Assembly: GCF_014648515.1 (NCBI RefSeq)
Contig: NZ_BMRG01000013.1
Coordinates: forward strand, 131,188 to 195,187
DNA from: Saccharothrix coeruleofusca
Lineage (GTDB): Bacteria; Actinomycetota; Actinomycetes; Mycobacteriales; Pseudonocardiaceae
DNA: 64,000 nucleotides
Direction of reading: 5' to 3'
The notes beneath the pieces are model-generated. The model worked only from the letters and a program-made list of their open reading frames with translations. It was not told the DNA's origin and ran no database searches. The position numbers were made by a program, and so were the translations under genes. This document shows, one piece after another, positions 33,251-42,278 of the stretch (its first letter is position 1; the number at the start of each line of letters is the position of its first letter).

Positions 33251-33594
33251 CCGGGCCGCAGCGCGACCGGTTGGCCGCGGCGCAGGCGGAGCTGCTGCGC
33301 GCGCTGCTGGCCGGTGGCGAACCCCCTGCGGGCTTCGACCGGGACCGGCTGCGGATCGAGGCCAGGGCGCTGCTGAACAAGCGGCGCGGCATCGTCGCCG
33401 CGCTGCGGCCGGACCTGGTGGAGGCGCTGGGCGAGCGGTTCCGCCCGCTGTTCGACGACTACGCCCGCGCCCACCCCCGGCGGGAGGGCACCCGGATGCG
33501 GCAGGACGCCGCCGCGTTCGCCGAGTGGGCCGCCGCTCGCGGGGAGCTGGAACCGCCGCGCAAGCGGCGCTGGTGGCAGCGGCGGGCAACCTGA
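33247..33594 (+). CDS. Small MNIO-partner protein
   Basis: The 115-residue protein overlaps the MNIO gene by 4 bp (GTGA) and starts with GTG. It is all-helical and basic, with [30 protein letters not shown], a [15 protein letters not shown] helix and a C-terminal [13 protein letters not shown] systems usually have a small helical partner that presents the substrate; this protein holds that position, although it is not recognisably a RiPP recognition element of the usual winged-helix type. It may be fused to DUF692 in other actinomycetes (recollection, not checked). Confidence 0.6.
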   Translation: MTGPQRDRLAAAQAELLRALLAGGEPPAGFDRDRLRIEARALLNKRRGIVAALRPDLVEALGERFRPLFDDYARAHPRREGTRMRQDAAAFAEWAAARGELEPPRKRRWWQRRAT

Positions 33595-33620
33595 GCGACC
33601 CCCGGTCACGTCCTCGCCAC

Positions 33621-34106
33621 ATGTGGAGATCCGTTGTGCCGCTGGGACTGCTGCTGGCCACGGCGTGCGGCGCGCGCTCGGACGCGGGCGCGGTGTGCAC
33701 GGGGATCGGCGTGCCGGTGGGCATCGGCGTGGACGTCGCGCTCCCGGACGTGGTCGCCGCCGAGATCGAGGTGTGCTGGGACGGCGCCTGCGTGAGGCCA
33801 CCGCTGGAGCTGTTCCCGTCCAGCCGCGTGGCGGGGACGACCTGCGCGGGCACGGCCCCGGACGACGTGTGCGCCGCCCGCTCCGAGCCGTCCGGGGGCA
33901 AGCACGGGTTCGCGAGCGTGCCGGAACTGCCCGCCGAGCCGGTCGTGGTGACCCTGCGGTTGTCAGACCAATCCGGGACGCGCGTGCTGGACGAGCGGAT
34001 CTCGCTGACCCCCGCGATGGTGCTGCCCAACGGTCCGGATTGCCCATCCGGTGGGCCGCAAGCCGGTGTGTCGATCACATCGGACGGCGTAACAGTTGCG
34101 CGCTGA
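33621..34106 (+). CDS. Secreted protein, probable lipoprotein
   Basis: The 161-residue protein starts MWRSVVPLGLLLATAC, a signal peptide with a plausible lipobox Cys16, and has an extracellular-type beta-rich body with several further Cys (including VCWDGACV and DVCAAR), suggesting disulfides. No family was recognised. It starts 26 bp after the partner gene and is likely the last gene of the TIGR04222/MNIO operon. No clear ribosome-binding site is seen. Confidence 0.62.
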   Translation: MWRSVVPLGLLLATACGARSDAGAVCTGIGVPVGIGVDVALPDVVAAEIEVCWDGACVRPPLELFPSSRVAGTTCAGTAPDDVCAARSEPSGGKHGFASVPELPAEPVVVTLRLSDQSGTRVLDERISLTPAMVLPNGPDCPSGGPQAGVSITSDGVTVAR

Positions 34107-34119
34107 GTAACCGGTTACT
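34106..34119. promoter_or_regulatory. 14-bp palindrome upstream of S8 protease 1
   Basis: AGTAACCGGTTACT is a perfect palindrome that begins at the last base of the previous stop codon. A CAGTGG/CCACTG hairpin (34152-34169) and a TAGCGT hexamer (34181-34186, possible -10) follow. The site may be a regulator target for the protease gene. Confidence 0.5.
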
Positions 34120-34285
34120 GGACTGAACCGGCCAAGAAGCGACCGACCAATCAGTGGCTGCCGCCACTGCTCCACCTGTCTAGCGTCGGTGGCGTCAAGG
34201 GCGACGTCGCTCCCGGCACTCCGCCGCGTCCGCGGGGATGCGCGCCCTCGGGCCGCGCAGCGCGGCACGCACCGGGAGGTTGATC

Positions 34286-37200
34286 TTGAGTCCCAGCACA
34301 CGCCTGGCGGGCACGGCCGCGGCGGCCGTGCTCGTCCTGAGCGCGGCGGGCCCGCAGGTGTCCACCGCCGCGGGCCCGCCCCCGCCCCCTCGGGCGGACG
34401 GCGTCGCCCGCTCGGTCACGCTCATCACCGGCGACCGCGTCCTGCTCGACGGCGACCGGGTGCGCTCGGTGGTCGCAGGCCCCGGCCGGGACCGGGTGGT
34501 GTTCCGCAGCTTCCGCCGCGACGGGCACCTCAACGTGGTGCCGGGCGACGCGGCCCGCGCCCTGTCGCAGGGCAGGCTGGACCCGCGCCTGTTCGACGTC
34601 ACCGGGCTGGTCGAGGCCGGGTACGACGACGCGCGCCGGGACACCGTGCCGCTGGTCGTCGCCGGCGACCGGGCCGACGAGGAGGTGGCCGCGGCGGGCC
34701 TGCGGACCACCCGCGACCTGCCCGCCGTGGGCGCGTACGCCGCGCAGGTGGCCAAGGACCGGGCCGCGGACGCCTGGCGCACGCTCGTGTCGAGGGCGAG
34801 CGTTCGCAAGGTGTGGCTGGACGGGGTGCGCCGGCCCAGCCTGGACCGCAGCACGGCCCAGATCGGCGCGCCCGCCGCGTGGTCGGCCGGGTACACCGGC
34901 ACGGGGATCAAGGTCGCCGTGCTGGACAGCGGGGTGGACGGCGAGCACCCGGACCTCGCGGGCCGCGAGGCGGCACAGGCCAACTTCACCGACGAGCCGG
35001 ACAACACCGACGCCGTCGGCCACGGCACGCACGTCGCCGCGACCATCGCGAGCGTGGACGCCAAGTACCGGGGTGTCGCGCCGGACGCGCGGCTGCTCGA
35101 CGGCAAGGTGTGCACGGTGGCGGGCTGCCAGGAGTCCTGGGTGCTGGCGGGCATGCAGTGGGCCGCCGACCAGGGCGCGGACGTGGTCAACCTCAGCCTG
35201 GGCGGCACCGACACGCCGGAGACCGACCCGCTGGAGGAGGCGGTCGCCACGCTGTCCGCGAGCAGCGGCACGCTCTTCGTGATCGCCGCGGGCAACTCCT
35301 CGCGCCCCGGCACGATCAACTCCCCCGGCAGCGCCGACGCCGCGCTGACCGTGGGCGCGGTGGACCGGCAGGAGGGCATCGCGCCCTTCTCCAGCCGTGG
35401 CCCGCGCGTAGGCGACGGGGCCGTCAAGCCCGACATCACCGCGCCAGGCGTGGCCATCGCCGCGGCCAAGGCGAGCAAGGGCTTCCTCGGCGACCCGGTG
35501 GACGACAGGCACGTCTCGATGTCCGGCACCTCCATGGCCACCCCGCACGTCGCGGGCGCGGCGGCGCTGCTGGCCCAGCAGCACCCCGACTGGACCGGCG
35601 CGCGGATCAAGGCCGCGCTGGTCGCCTCGGCCAGGAACAACCCCGCCCTGACCGCGTTCGACCAGGGCGCGGGCCGGGTGGACCTGGCCAAGGCCATCAC
35701 CCAGACCGTCACCAGCGAGCCCGCCAGCCTCGCCATGGGGCTGCAGAAGTGGCCGCACACCGACGACGTCCCGGTGACCAGGACCGTGGTGTACCGCAAC
35801 ACCGGCAGCGCGGCCGTGGCGCTGACCGTGACCACCGACGTGAAGGGGCCGGACGGGGCCGCCGCGCCCAGCGGCCTGATCACCGCCTCCCCCGCCAAGG
35901 TCACCGTGCCCGCGGGCGGGCAGGCGTCGGTGACCGTCACCGCCGACACCCGGCGGGGCTCGCTGGACGGCCTCTACGTCGGCTCGGTGGTGGCCACCGG
36001 CGGTCCGACCGCGCTGCGCACCGCGATCAGCGTCAACCGCGAGGTGGAGAGCTACGACGTGGCGTTCTCGTTCGTCGACGCCAACGGCGCGCCCGCCAGT
36101 GACTACTACGCCTCGGTCATCGGGCTGGACAACGACGTCTTCGCCTTCCCCTACGACGAGGACGGCGCGTTCACCATGCGCCTGCCCAAGGGCGACTACT
36201 TCGCCAACGCCGACGTGACGACCGGGGACCAGAAGCTGGCGCTGCTGCCCCGGCCAGCGCTGTCGGTCACCGCCGACACCACGGTCACCGTGGACGCGCG
36301 CACCGCCAGGCCGCTGCGCATCACCGCGCCCGACCCTGCCGCGCAGGAGGCCCTGGGCGACATCACCATCGTGCGCAGGCACGGCGACCGGCTGGCCAGC
36401 TTCAGCACCGCGTTCCTCGGCGGCTTCGGCCAGGACATCTCCATCGCGCACTCCGGCCCGGAGCTGGCCACCGAGGAGATGACGGTGCTGCTGGGCGCGC
36501 AGCTGCGCGGGACGCCGATGGGCGAGGCGCCGCTGACCTACCGGCTGTCCTGGACCCAGCACGGCAGGCTGCCCACCGGCTTCGAGCGCTCGGTGACCCG
36601 CGCCGACCTGGCCGAGGTGCGCACCCGGTTCGGCGCGGCACCGGCCGACGGGAAGCGCGGCCTCGGCGGCAACCCGATCACCCCGGACGGCATCGGCGGC
36701 TGGGCGTGGATGCCCGACGTCGCCGCGCCGGGTGAGGCGGTCGACCTGGTCACCGTCGACGGCCTGAGCTGGAGCTGGGGCTTCCTGCAGTTCACCCCGT
36801 CCGGGGCGGTCGAGGCGTCGCTGACCTCGCCGGAGCGGACCTACGGCAGGGGCACCAGCAGCGCGCAGCGGTTCAACGACCCGGTGTTCTCCCCCGCGCT
36901 GCCCCGCTCGCGCTCGCCGCAGGTCGCCCGCTCGGGCGACCGGATCAGCGTGGCCGTGCCGCTGTTCGCCGACGGCGCGGGCAACGGCGGCAGCACCAAC
37001 GCCACCTCCGCGCGCACCGCGCTGTGGCGCGACGGCGTGCTGGTGGGCGAGACCGCCAACGGCGGCAACGGCCTGTTCGACGTGCCCGGCGGGGCCGCGG
37101 ACTTCCGGTTGGAGACCTCGGCGGTCCGCGCGCCGGGGATCTCGGAGTTCAGCGCCGAGGTGCGGTCGAGCTGGACGTTCCGCTCGGACACCGTGCCCCA

Positions 37201-37513
37201 GGGCGAGTTCCGGCCGCTGCCGCTGTCGGTGGTGCGGTTCGCCCCGGTGCTCGACGAGCGCGGCGCGGCCCCGGTCGGGCCGCTGGAGGTGCCGCTGGTG
37301 GTGCAGCAGCTGGCGGGTGCGGGACAGCTGGGCCGGATCGACGTCGAGGCGTCCTTCGACGACGGCCGGACCTGGCGCGCGGTGCCGGTGTCCGACGGGG
37401 TCGCGCGGGTGGACAACCCGGCCGCCGGGTTCGCGTCGCTGCGGGTCAAGGCCGTGGACAGCGCGGGCAACGCGCTGGAGCACACCGTGGTCCGGGCTTA
37501 CCGGATCGGCTGA
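34286..37513 (+). CDS. Secreted S8 subtilisin-like protease 1
   Basis: The 1075-residue protein starts at TTG 34286, 6 nt after GGGAGG; a signal peptide ends near QVSTAAG. An I9-like propeptide region (about 40-185) is followed by the S8 domain, with Asp214 (VLDSG), His246 (GHGTHVA), Asn in IAAGNS and Ser416 (SGTSMATPHVAG). About 600 residues of beta-rich C-terminal domains complete it. Such proteins are exported and self-processed. The next gene is a paralogue with stretches of identical DNA. The protease could degrade extracellular proteins; a role in processing the neighbouring Cys-tail proteins is speculative. Confidence 0.9.
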   Translation: MSPSTRLAGTAAAAVLVLSAAGPQVSTAAGPPPPPRADGVARSVTLITGDRVLLDGDRVRSVVAGPGRDRVVFRSFRRDGHLNVVPGDAARALSQGRLDPRLFDVTGLVEAGYDDARRDTVPLVVAGDRADEEVAAAGLRTTRDLPAVGAYAAQVAKDRAADAWRTLVSRASVRKVWLDGVRRPSLDRSTAQIGAPAAWSAGYTGTGIKVAVLDSGVDGEHPDLAGREAAQANFTDEPDNTDAVGHGTHVAATIASVDAKYRGVAPDARLLDGKVCTVAGCQESWVLAGMQWAADQGADVVNLSLGGTDTPETDPLEEAVATLSASSGTLFVIAAGNSSRPGTINSPGSADAALTVGAVDRQEGIAPFSSRGPRVGDGAVKPDITAPGVAIAAAKASKGFLGDPVDDRHVSMSGTSMATPHVAGAAALLAQQHPDWTGARIKAALVASARNNPALTAFDQGAGRVDLAKAITQTVTSEPASLAMGLQKWPHTDDVPVTRTVVYRNTGSAAVALTVTTDVKGPDGAAAPSGLITASPAKVTVPAGGQASVTVTADTRRGSLDGLYVGSVVATGGPTALRTAISVNREVESYDVAFSFVDANGAPASDYYASVIGLDNDVFAFPYDEDGAFTMRLPKGDYFANADVTTGDQKLALLPRPALSVTADTTVTVDARTARPLRITAPDPAAQEALGDITIVRRHGDRLASFSTAFLGGFGQDISIAHSGPELATEEMTVLLGAQLRGTPMGEAPLTYRLSWTQHGRLPTGFERSVTRADLAEVRTRFGAAPADGKRGLGGNPITPDGIGGWAWMPDVAAPGEAVDLVTVDGLSWSWGFLQFTPSGAVEASLTSPERTYGRGTSSAQRFNDPVFSPALPRSRSPQVARSGDRISVAVPLFADGAGNGGSTNATSARTALWRDGVLVGETANGGNGLFDVPGGAADFRLETSAVRAPGISEFSAEVRSSWTFRSDTVPQGEFRPLPLSVVRFAPVLDERGAAPVGPLEVPLVVQQLAGAGQLGRIDVEASFDDGRTWRAVPVSDGVARVDNPAAGFASLRVKAVDSAGNALEHTVVRAYRIG

Positions 37514-37522
37514 GCGGGGACG

Positions 37523-37549
37523 GGGGCGTCCGGTCGGTCCGGGCGCCCC
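37523..37549. terminator. Hairpin between the two proteases
   Basis: An 11-bp stem (GGGGCGTCCGG with CCGGGCGCCCC, one G-U pair) and a 5-nt loop lie 10 bp after the first protease stop codon. It implies separate transcription of the two proteases. Confidence 0.65.
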
Positions 37550-37759
37550 TGCCCGAACAGGGCTCACTGCGGGTGATTAACCGTTGGCCTGTTCGAGAGG
37601 GGAACTACCACCGAAGAGCCGCTGCCCTCCCCCTTGCGGGTGACTAGCTTCGAGGTGCTGGGGGGCTTCACCACTTCCGGTACACCGCCGCCACCGTGGG
37701 GGGCACGACGCCTTCCGGCCGCGCGCGTCCAGCGCGCAACCACCGGACTGGAGGTGTCT

Positions 37760-40700
37760 GTGTTGGGTTCCAGAGCACCAAGGCGCGGGCTCGCCCTGGC
37801 AGCGGCGACGATTGCGGCCGGGTTGGTCGCGGCGGGCGGGCAGGCGTTCGCGGCTCCCGAGACCCCCGCGCCGAGGACGGGCGGACCGAGCGTCGCGGTC
37901 ACCCTGATCACCGGCGACCGGGTCATCCTCGACGGCGACCGCCCCGGCTCGCTGATCGGCGGTCCCGGCCGGGAGAAGACCGTCTTCCACACGTTCCACC
38001 GCGACGGCCACCTGCACGTGGTCCCGCGCGACGCCGTGCCCCGGCTCGCCGAGGGCAAGCTGGACCCGCGCCTGTTCGACGTCACCGGGCTGGTCGAGGC
38101 CGGGTACGACGACGCGCGCCGCGACACTGTGCCGCTGGTGGTGACCCGCGAGGGCGACCAGCCGCTGCGCACCTCGGCGCTGGCCGCCACCCGCGAGCTG
38201 CCCGCCGTGCGGGCGGTGGCGGGCCGGGTCGCCAAGTCCGGCGCCACCGCCGCCTACCGGGCGCTGCTCGACGATCCGGGGGTGCGCAAGATCTGGCTCG
38301 ACGGCCTGCGGCAGCCCACCCTCGACCGCAGCACTGCCCAGATCGGCGCGCCCGCCGCGTGGTCGGCCGGGTACACCGGCGAGGGGGTCAAGGTCGCCGT
38401 GCTGGACACCGGCGTGGACGGCGAGCACCCCGACCTCGCGGGCCGGGAGATCGCCGAGCGGAACTTCACCGACGACCCGGACGCCGTCGACGCCGTGGGC
38501 CACGGCACGCACGTCGCCGCGACCATCGCGAGCGTGGACGCCAAGTACCGGGGCGTCGCGCCGGGGGCCCAACTGCTGGACGGCAAGGTCTGCATCGACG
38601 CGGGCTGCGCCGAGTCGTGGATCCTGGCCGGGATGCAGTGGGCCGCCGACCAGGGCGCGGACGTGGTCAACCTCAGCCTCGGCGGCGGCGACACGCCGCA
38701 GATCGACCCGCTGGAGGAGGCGGTGAACACGCTGTCGGCCACCACCGGCGCGCTGTTCGTCATCGCGGCGGGCAACTCCGGCGGCCCCCGGACCGTCGGC
38801 TCGCCGGGCAGCGCCGACGCCGCGCTGACCGTGGGCGCGGTGGACCGCCAGGACGGCATCGCGCCCTTCTCCAGCCGTGGCCCGCGCGTGGGCGACGGGG
38901 CCGTCAAGCCCGACATCACCGCGCCCGGCGTGGCCATCGCCGCCGCCAAGGCGAGCAAGGGCACCATCGGCGACCCGGTGGACGACAGGCACGTCTCGAT
39001 GTCCGGCACCTCCATGGCCACCCCGCACGTCGCGGGCGCGGCGGCGCTGCTGGCCCAGCAGCACCCCGACTGGACCGGCGCGCGGATCAAGGCCGCGCTG
39101 ATGGCTTCCGCCAAGCGCAACCCCGCCCTGACCGAGTTCGACCAGGGCGCGGGCCGGGTGGACCTGGCCAAGGCCATCACCCAGACCGTCACCAGCGAAC
39201 CGGCCAACCTCGCCATGGGCAGCCAGAGCTGGCCGCACACCGACGACGCGCCGGTGGCCAAGGAGCTGACCTACCGCAACGCGGGCGTCGAGCCGGTGAC
39301 CCTGGAGCTGTCGGTCGACGTCAAGGGCCCCAACGGCGAGCCCGCCCCGGCGGGCATGTTCACCGTGACGCCCACCCGGCTCACCGTGCCCGCGGGCGGC
39401 ACGGCCACCACCACCGTCACGGCGGACACCAGGGCGGGCTCCCTCGACGGCACGTTCGGCGGGGCGCTCGTCGCCTCGGCGGGCTCGTCGGCGGTGCGCA
39501 CGCCGATCAGCGTCGACCGCGAGGTGGAGAGCTACGACGTCACCTTCAACCACCTCGACGCGAGGGGCGAGCTCACCGGCAACTCCGCCACCATGCTCAT
39601 CAGGCTGGCCGACTTCCGCTTCGTCCCCCTGTCCGAGCCGGACGGCAGCTCGACGGTGCGACTGCCCGTGGGCGACTACTACGCGGCCTCCGACATCACC
39701 ACCGACGAGAGCGACCTCGCCCTGGTGTACCGGCCGAAGTTCCGGATCACCGACGGCACCCCGGTGAACCTGGACGCGCGCGAGGCCAAGCCGCTCAAGG
39801 TCAGCGCGCCCGACCCGGCCGCCACGGCCCTGCTGGGCGACATCGAGCTGGGCCTGAAGCACCAGGGTCGGAGCTACGGCTTCAGCACCGCCTTCCTCGA
39901 CGGCTTCTACGAGCGGATGTCCCTGGGGCACAGCGGTCCCGAGCTGCCCGCCGACGAGCTGGCCGTCCTGATCGGCACGCAGCTGCGGGGCACCCCCGTG
40001 GCCGACAGCCCGGTGCACTACCGGTTCGCCTGGTTGTGGCACGGCAAGGTGCCCACCGGCTTCGAACGCGCGCCCGCGCGGTCCGAACTGGCCGAGGTGC
40101 GCACCCGGTTCGGCGGCGGTGGCGATGGCAAGCAGCACGGGTACGGCGCCAACCCGTCCGTCGAGGGCCTCGCCAGCTGGAGCGTGCTGCCCAGGGTGCC
40201 CGCACCCGGTTCGGCGATCGACTACCTGACCTCGGACGTCAAGTGGAACTGGACGCTGATGCAGAGCAGCCCGCAGGGCGTCGAGGCCATGCTCGGCAAC
40301 GACGGCCGCGCCTACCAGGCGGGCCGCTCGTACCAGGAGGACTTCAACAGCCCCGTCTTCGGCCCCGCCATGCCCGAGTCGTCCTACCCGTACCTGTCCA
40401 GGCTCGGCGACGAGGTCCGGCTCTCGCTGCCGCTGTTCGGCGACGGCGCGGGCCACGTCGGGTCCTCCGCCGTCTCGTCGGCGCGAACGACCCTGCACCG
40501 CGACGGGGCGAAGGTCGGCGAGACCACCTCCCCCGGCAACGGCCGGTTCGAGGTGCCCGCCGGTCGGGCCGGGTTCACGGTGGAGACCACCGCCGAGCGC
40601 ACCCCCGGCGTCTCGGAGTTCAGCACGCGGGTCAGCGGCAGCTGGACGTTCCGCTCCGACACCGTGCCCGGTGAGCAGGCGCGGACGCTGCCGATGACGG

Positions 40701-40999
40701 TGGTCCGGTTCGCGCCGGAGCTGGACGAGGCGGGCGCGGCCCCGGTGGGCCGGGTGCTGCGCGTGCCGCTGGTGGTGCAGCAGGACGGCCCGGCGGGCCG
40801 GGTCGGGCGCGTCCGGGTCGAGGTGTCCTTCGACGACGGCGGGAGCTGGTCGCAGGTGCCGGTGGCGGGCCGCACCGCACTGGTGCGCAACACCGGTACG
40901 CCGGGCGAGTTCGCCTCGCTGCGGGTCAAGGGCACCGACAGCCGGGGCAACGCGTTCGAGCAGACCGTGATCCGCGCCTACAAGCTCAGCAAGATCTGA
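37760..40999 (+). CDS. Secreted S8 subtilisin-like protease 2
   Basis: The 1079-residue paralogue of the preceding protease starts at GTG 37760, 5 nt after GGAGG. It has a signal peptide ending near GQAFAAP, a propeptide, and the triad Asp216 (VLDTG), His248 (GHGTHVA) and Ser418 (SGTSMATPHVAG). The C-terminal domains follow the same order as in protease 1 but are much more divergent. A TAGCTT hexamer near 37647 could be its -10 box. Regions of identical DNA in the catalytic domains point to recent duplication or gene conversion. Confidence 0.9.
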   Translation: MLGSRAPRRGLALAAATIAAGLVAAGGQAFAAPETPAPRTGGPSVAVTLITGDRVILDGDRPGSLIGGPGREKTVFHTFHRDGHLHVVPRDAVPRLAEGKLDPRLFDVTGLVEAGYDDARRDTVPLVVTREGDQPLRTSALAATRELPAVRAVAGRVAKSGATAAYRALLDDPGVRKIWLDGLRQPTLDRSTAQIGAPAAWSAGYTGEGVKVAVLDTGVDGEHPDLAGREIAERNFTDDPDAVDAVGHGTHVAATIASVDAKYRGVAPGAQLLDGKVCIDAGCAESWILAGMQWAADQGADVVNLSLGGGDTPQIDPLEEAVNTLSATTGALFVIAAGNSGGPRTVGSPGSADAALTVGAVDRQDGIAPFSSRGPRVGDGAVKPDITAPGVAIAAAKASKGTIGDPVDDRHVSMSGTSMATPHVAGAAALLAQQHPDWTGARIKAALMASAKRNPALTEFDQGAGRVDLAKAITQTVTSEPANLAMGSQSWPHTDDAPVAKELTYRNAGVEPVTLELSVDVKGPNGEPAPAGMFTVTPTRLTVPAGGTATTTVTADTRAGSLDGTFGGALVASAGSSAVRTPISVDREVESYDVTFNHLDARGELTGNSATMLIRLADFRFVPLSEPDGSSTVRLPVGDYYAASDITTDESDLALVYRPKFRITDGTPVNLDAREAKPLKVSAPDPAATALLGDIELGLKHQGRSYGFSTAFLDGFYERMSLGHSGPELPADELAVLIGTQLRGTPVADSPVHYRFAWLWHGKVPTGFERAPARSELAEVRTRFGGGGDGKQHGYGANPSVEGLASWSVLPRVPAPGSAIDYLTSDVKWNWTLMQSSPQGVEAMLGNDGRAYQAGRSYQEDFNSPVFGPAMPESSYPYLSRLGDEVRLSLPLFGDGAGHVGSSAVSSARTTLHRDGAKVGETTSPGNGRFEVPAGRAGFTVETTAERTPGVSEFSTRVSGSWTFRSDTVPGEQARTLPMTVVRFAPELDEAGAAPVGRVLRVPLVVQQDGPAGRVGRVRVEVSFDDGGSWSQVPVAGRTALVRNTGTPGEFASLRVKGTDSRGNAFEQTVIRAYKLSKI

Positions 41000-41012
41000 C
41001 CCGCGCCCACGT

Positions 41013-41110
41013 CGCGAGTCGCGCGTTCCGACACCGCGAGTCGCGCGTTCGGGACACCGGGTAGTGGTTACCGGCCCGCGCGGACGGCTCGGGTAGTACT
41101 TGCAGGCTCG
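41013..41110 (+). repeat. Convergent-gene intergenic repeat, copy 2
   Basis: Boxes GGGTAGTGGTTACCGGCCC at 41059 and GGGTAGTACTTGC at 41091 start 32 bp apart, as in copies 1 and 3. Just upstream, CGCGAGTCGCGCGTTC occurs twice (41013 and 41035, 22 bp apart). The element fills the gap between protease 2 and the convergent YbaB-like gene. Confidence 0.72.
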
Positions 41111-41128
41111 GGGGAGGGGCGTTCGCGA

Positions 41129-41518
41129 TCAGCGGGCGCCCCTCCGGTACGGGGCCTGCGGCGGGTAGACGGGCTGGGTGGGGTGCTGGGGCTGGGCGGG
41201 CGGCGCGGGGGCGTGGACGACCGGCGGGGTGGCGGTGATGCCCAACCGCGTCGGGTCGACCGAGCCGTCCCGCAGCAGCGGCGCGGCCAGCTCCCGCGCC
41301 TGCTGCGCCGCCGCCGAGGACGCCTCGAACACCAGCGAGAGCAGACTCGCCGCCAGCTCCCGCCCGCTGCGCAGGGCCCGGTCGTCGATGCTCAAGTCGA
41401 CCAGCTGCCCGGTGGCGGTCACCGTCGCGGTCAGCAGCCCGTCGGGGGACCGCCGGGTGACCCGCAGCCGGTCCAGCTGCCCCCGCAGCGCGTCGATCCG
41501 CACCTGCTCTTCCCTCAT
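41129..41518 (-). CDS. YbaB/EbfC-like protein with Pro-rich tail
   Basis: The 129-residue protein has the YbaB/EbfC pattern in residues 1-85: an N-terminal helix, the TRRSPDGLLTATVTATGQLVDLSID strand region and a C-terminal helix. A Pro/Gln-rich tail (about 95-129) replaces the usual ending. YbaB proteins bind DNA as dimers; the actinobacterial versions with extra tails are often near type VII loci, but none lies adjacent here. Single-gene unit convergent with protease 2. Confidence 0.7.
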   Translation of the reverse strand: MREEQVRIDALRGQLDRLRVTRRSPDGLLTATVTATGQLVDLSIDDRALRSGRELAASLLSLVFEASSAAAQQARELAAPLLRDGSVDPTRLGITATPPVVHAPAPPAQPQHPTQPVYPPQAPYRRGAR

Positions 41519-41570
41519 GGCGCCCCGATCCCCCGTGCCGCTGTGACCGGTCGAGGCTAGTGCACAGCCC

Positions 41571-42263
41571 CTACGGCAGGTTGGTGACCAGCTCGGCGGC
41601 GGGCACCCTGGTGCCGGTGTAGAACGGCGTCTCCTCGCGCACGTGCCTGCGCGCCTCGGTGCCGCGCAGGTGCCGCATCAGGTCCAGGATGCGGTGCAGC
41701 TCGTCGGCCTCGAAGGCGAGCATCCACTCGTAGTCGCCCAGCGCGAACGAGGCCACCGTGTTGGCCCGCACGTCCGGGTAGTCCCGCGCCTCCTTGCCGT
41801 GGTCGGCGAGCATCTTGCGACGCTCCTCCTCCGGCAGCAGGTACCACTCGTAGGAGCGCACGAACGGGTAGACGCAGACGTACTTGCGCGCCTCCTCGCC
41901 CGCCAGGAACGCCGGGATGTGGCTGCGGTTGAACTCGGCCGGGCGGTGCAGCGCGACCTGGCTCCACACCGGGGTGGACGCGCGGCCCACGGCGGTGCGC
42001 CGGAAGCCGGTGTAGGCGGCCTGGACCTGCTCGATCTCCTCGGCGTGCCACCAGATCATGTAGTCCGCGTCGGCGCGCAGGCCCGCCACGTCGTACACGC
42101 CGCGCACCACCACGCCCTTGGCCTCCAGGCCGTCGAGGTACTCCTGGGCCTCGGTGGCGGCCGGGCCGCGGTCCTCGGGGAGCCTGCCCGGCTCGACCCG
42201 GAACACCGACCACATGGTGTAGCGGATGGTGTCGTTCAACTCGGTGTAGTTCAGGCGGGACAT
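41571..42263 (-). CDS. hemQ: Coproheme decarboxylase (HemQ/ChdC)
   Basis: The 230-residue protein belongs to the chlorite-dismutase fold group of haem synthesis enzymes. It starts with [17 protein letters not shown], has [14 protein letters not shown] and the [14 protein letters not shown] segment whose Tyr and Lys are needed for decarboxylation, and [13 protein letters not shown] with [15 protein letters not shown]. It makes haem b from coproheme in actinobacteria and firmicutes. It lies 15 bp after hemG in the hemE-hemG-hemQ operon. Confidence 0.93.
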   Translation of the reverse strand: MSRLNYTELNDTIRYTMWSVFRVEPGRLPEDRGPAATEAQEYLDGLEAKGVVVRGVYDVAGLRADADYMIWWHAEEIEQVQAAYTGFRRTAVGRASTPVWSQVALHRPAEFNRSHIPAFLAGEEARKYVCVYPFVRSYEWYLLPEEERRKMLADHGKEARDYPDVRANTVASFALGDYEWMLAFEADELHRILDLMRHLRGTEARRHVREETPFYTGTRVPAAELVTNLP

Positions 42264-42278
42264 GCCCTCATCTTCCTC

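Noticed and set aside
34151-40498. Long minus-strand ORFs of more than 900 codons opposite both S8 proteases
   Set aside because: They are low-complexity Ala/Arg/Gly/Val-rich shadows caused by high GC, lack ribosome-binding sites, and lie fully opposite genes with clear catalytic motifs.
41013-41050. Possible CRISPR-like tandem repeat
   Set aside because: Only two 16-bp units, 22 bp apart, with no spacers of regular length and no cas genes; treated as part of the intergenic repeat.
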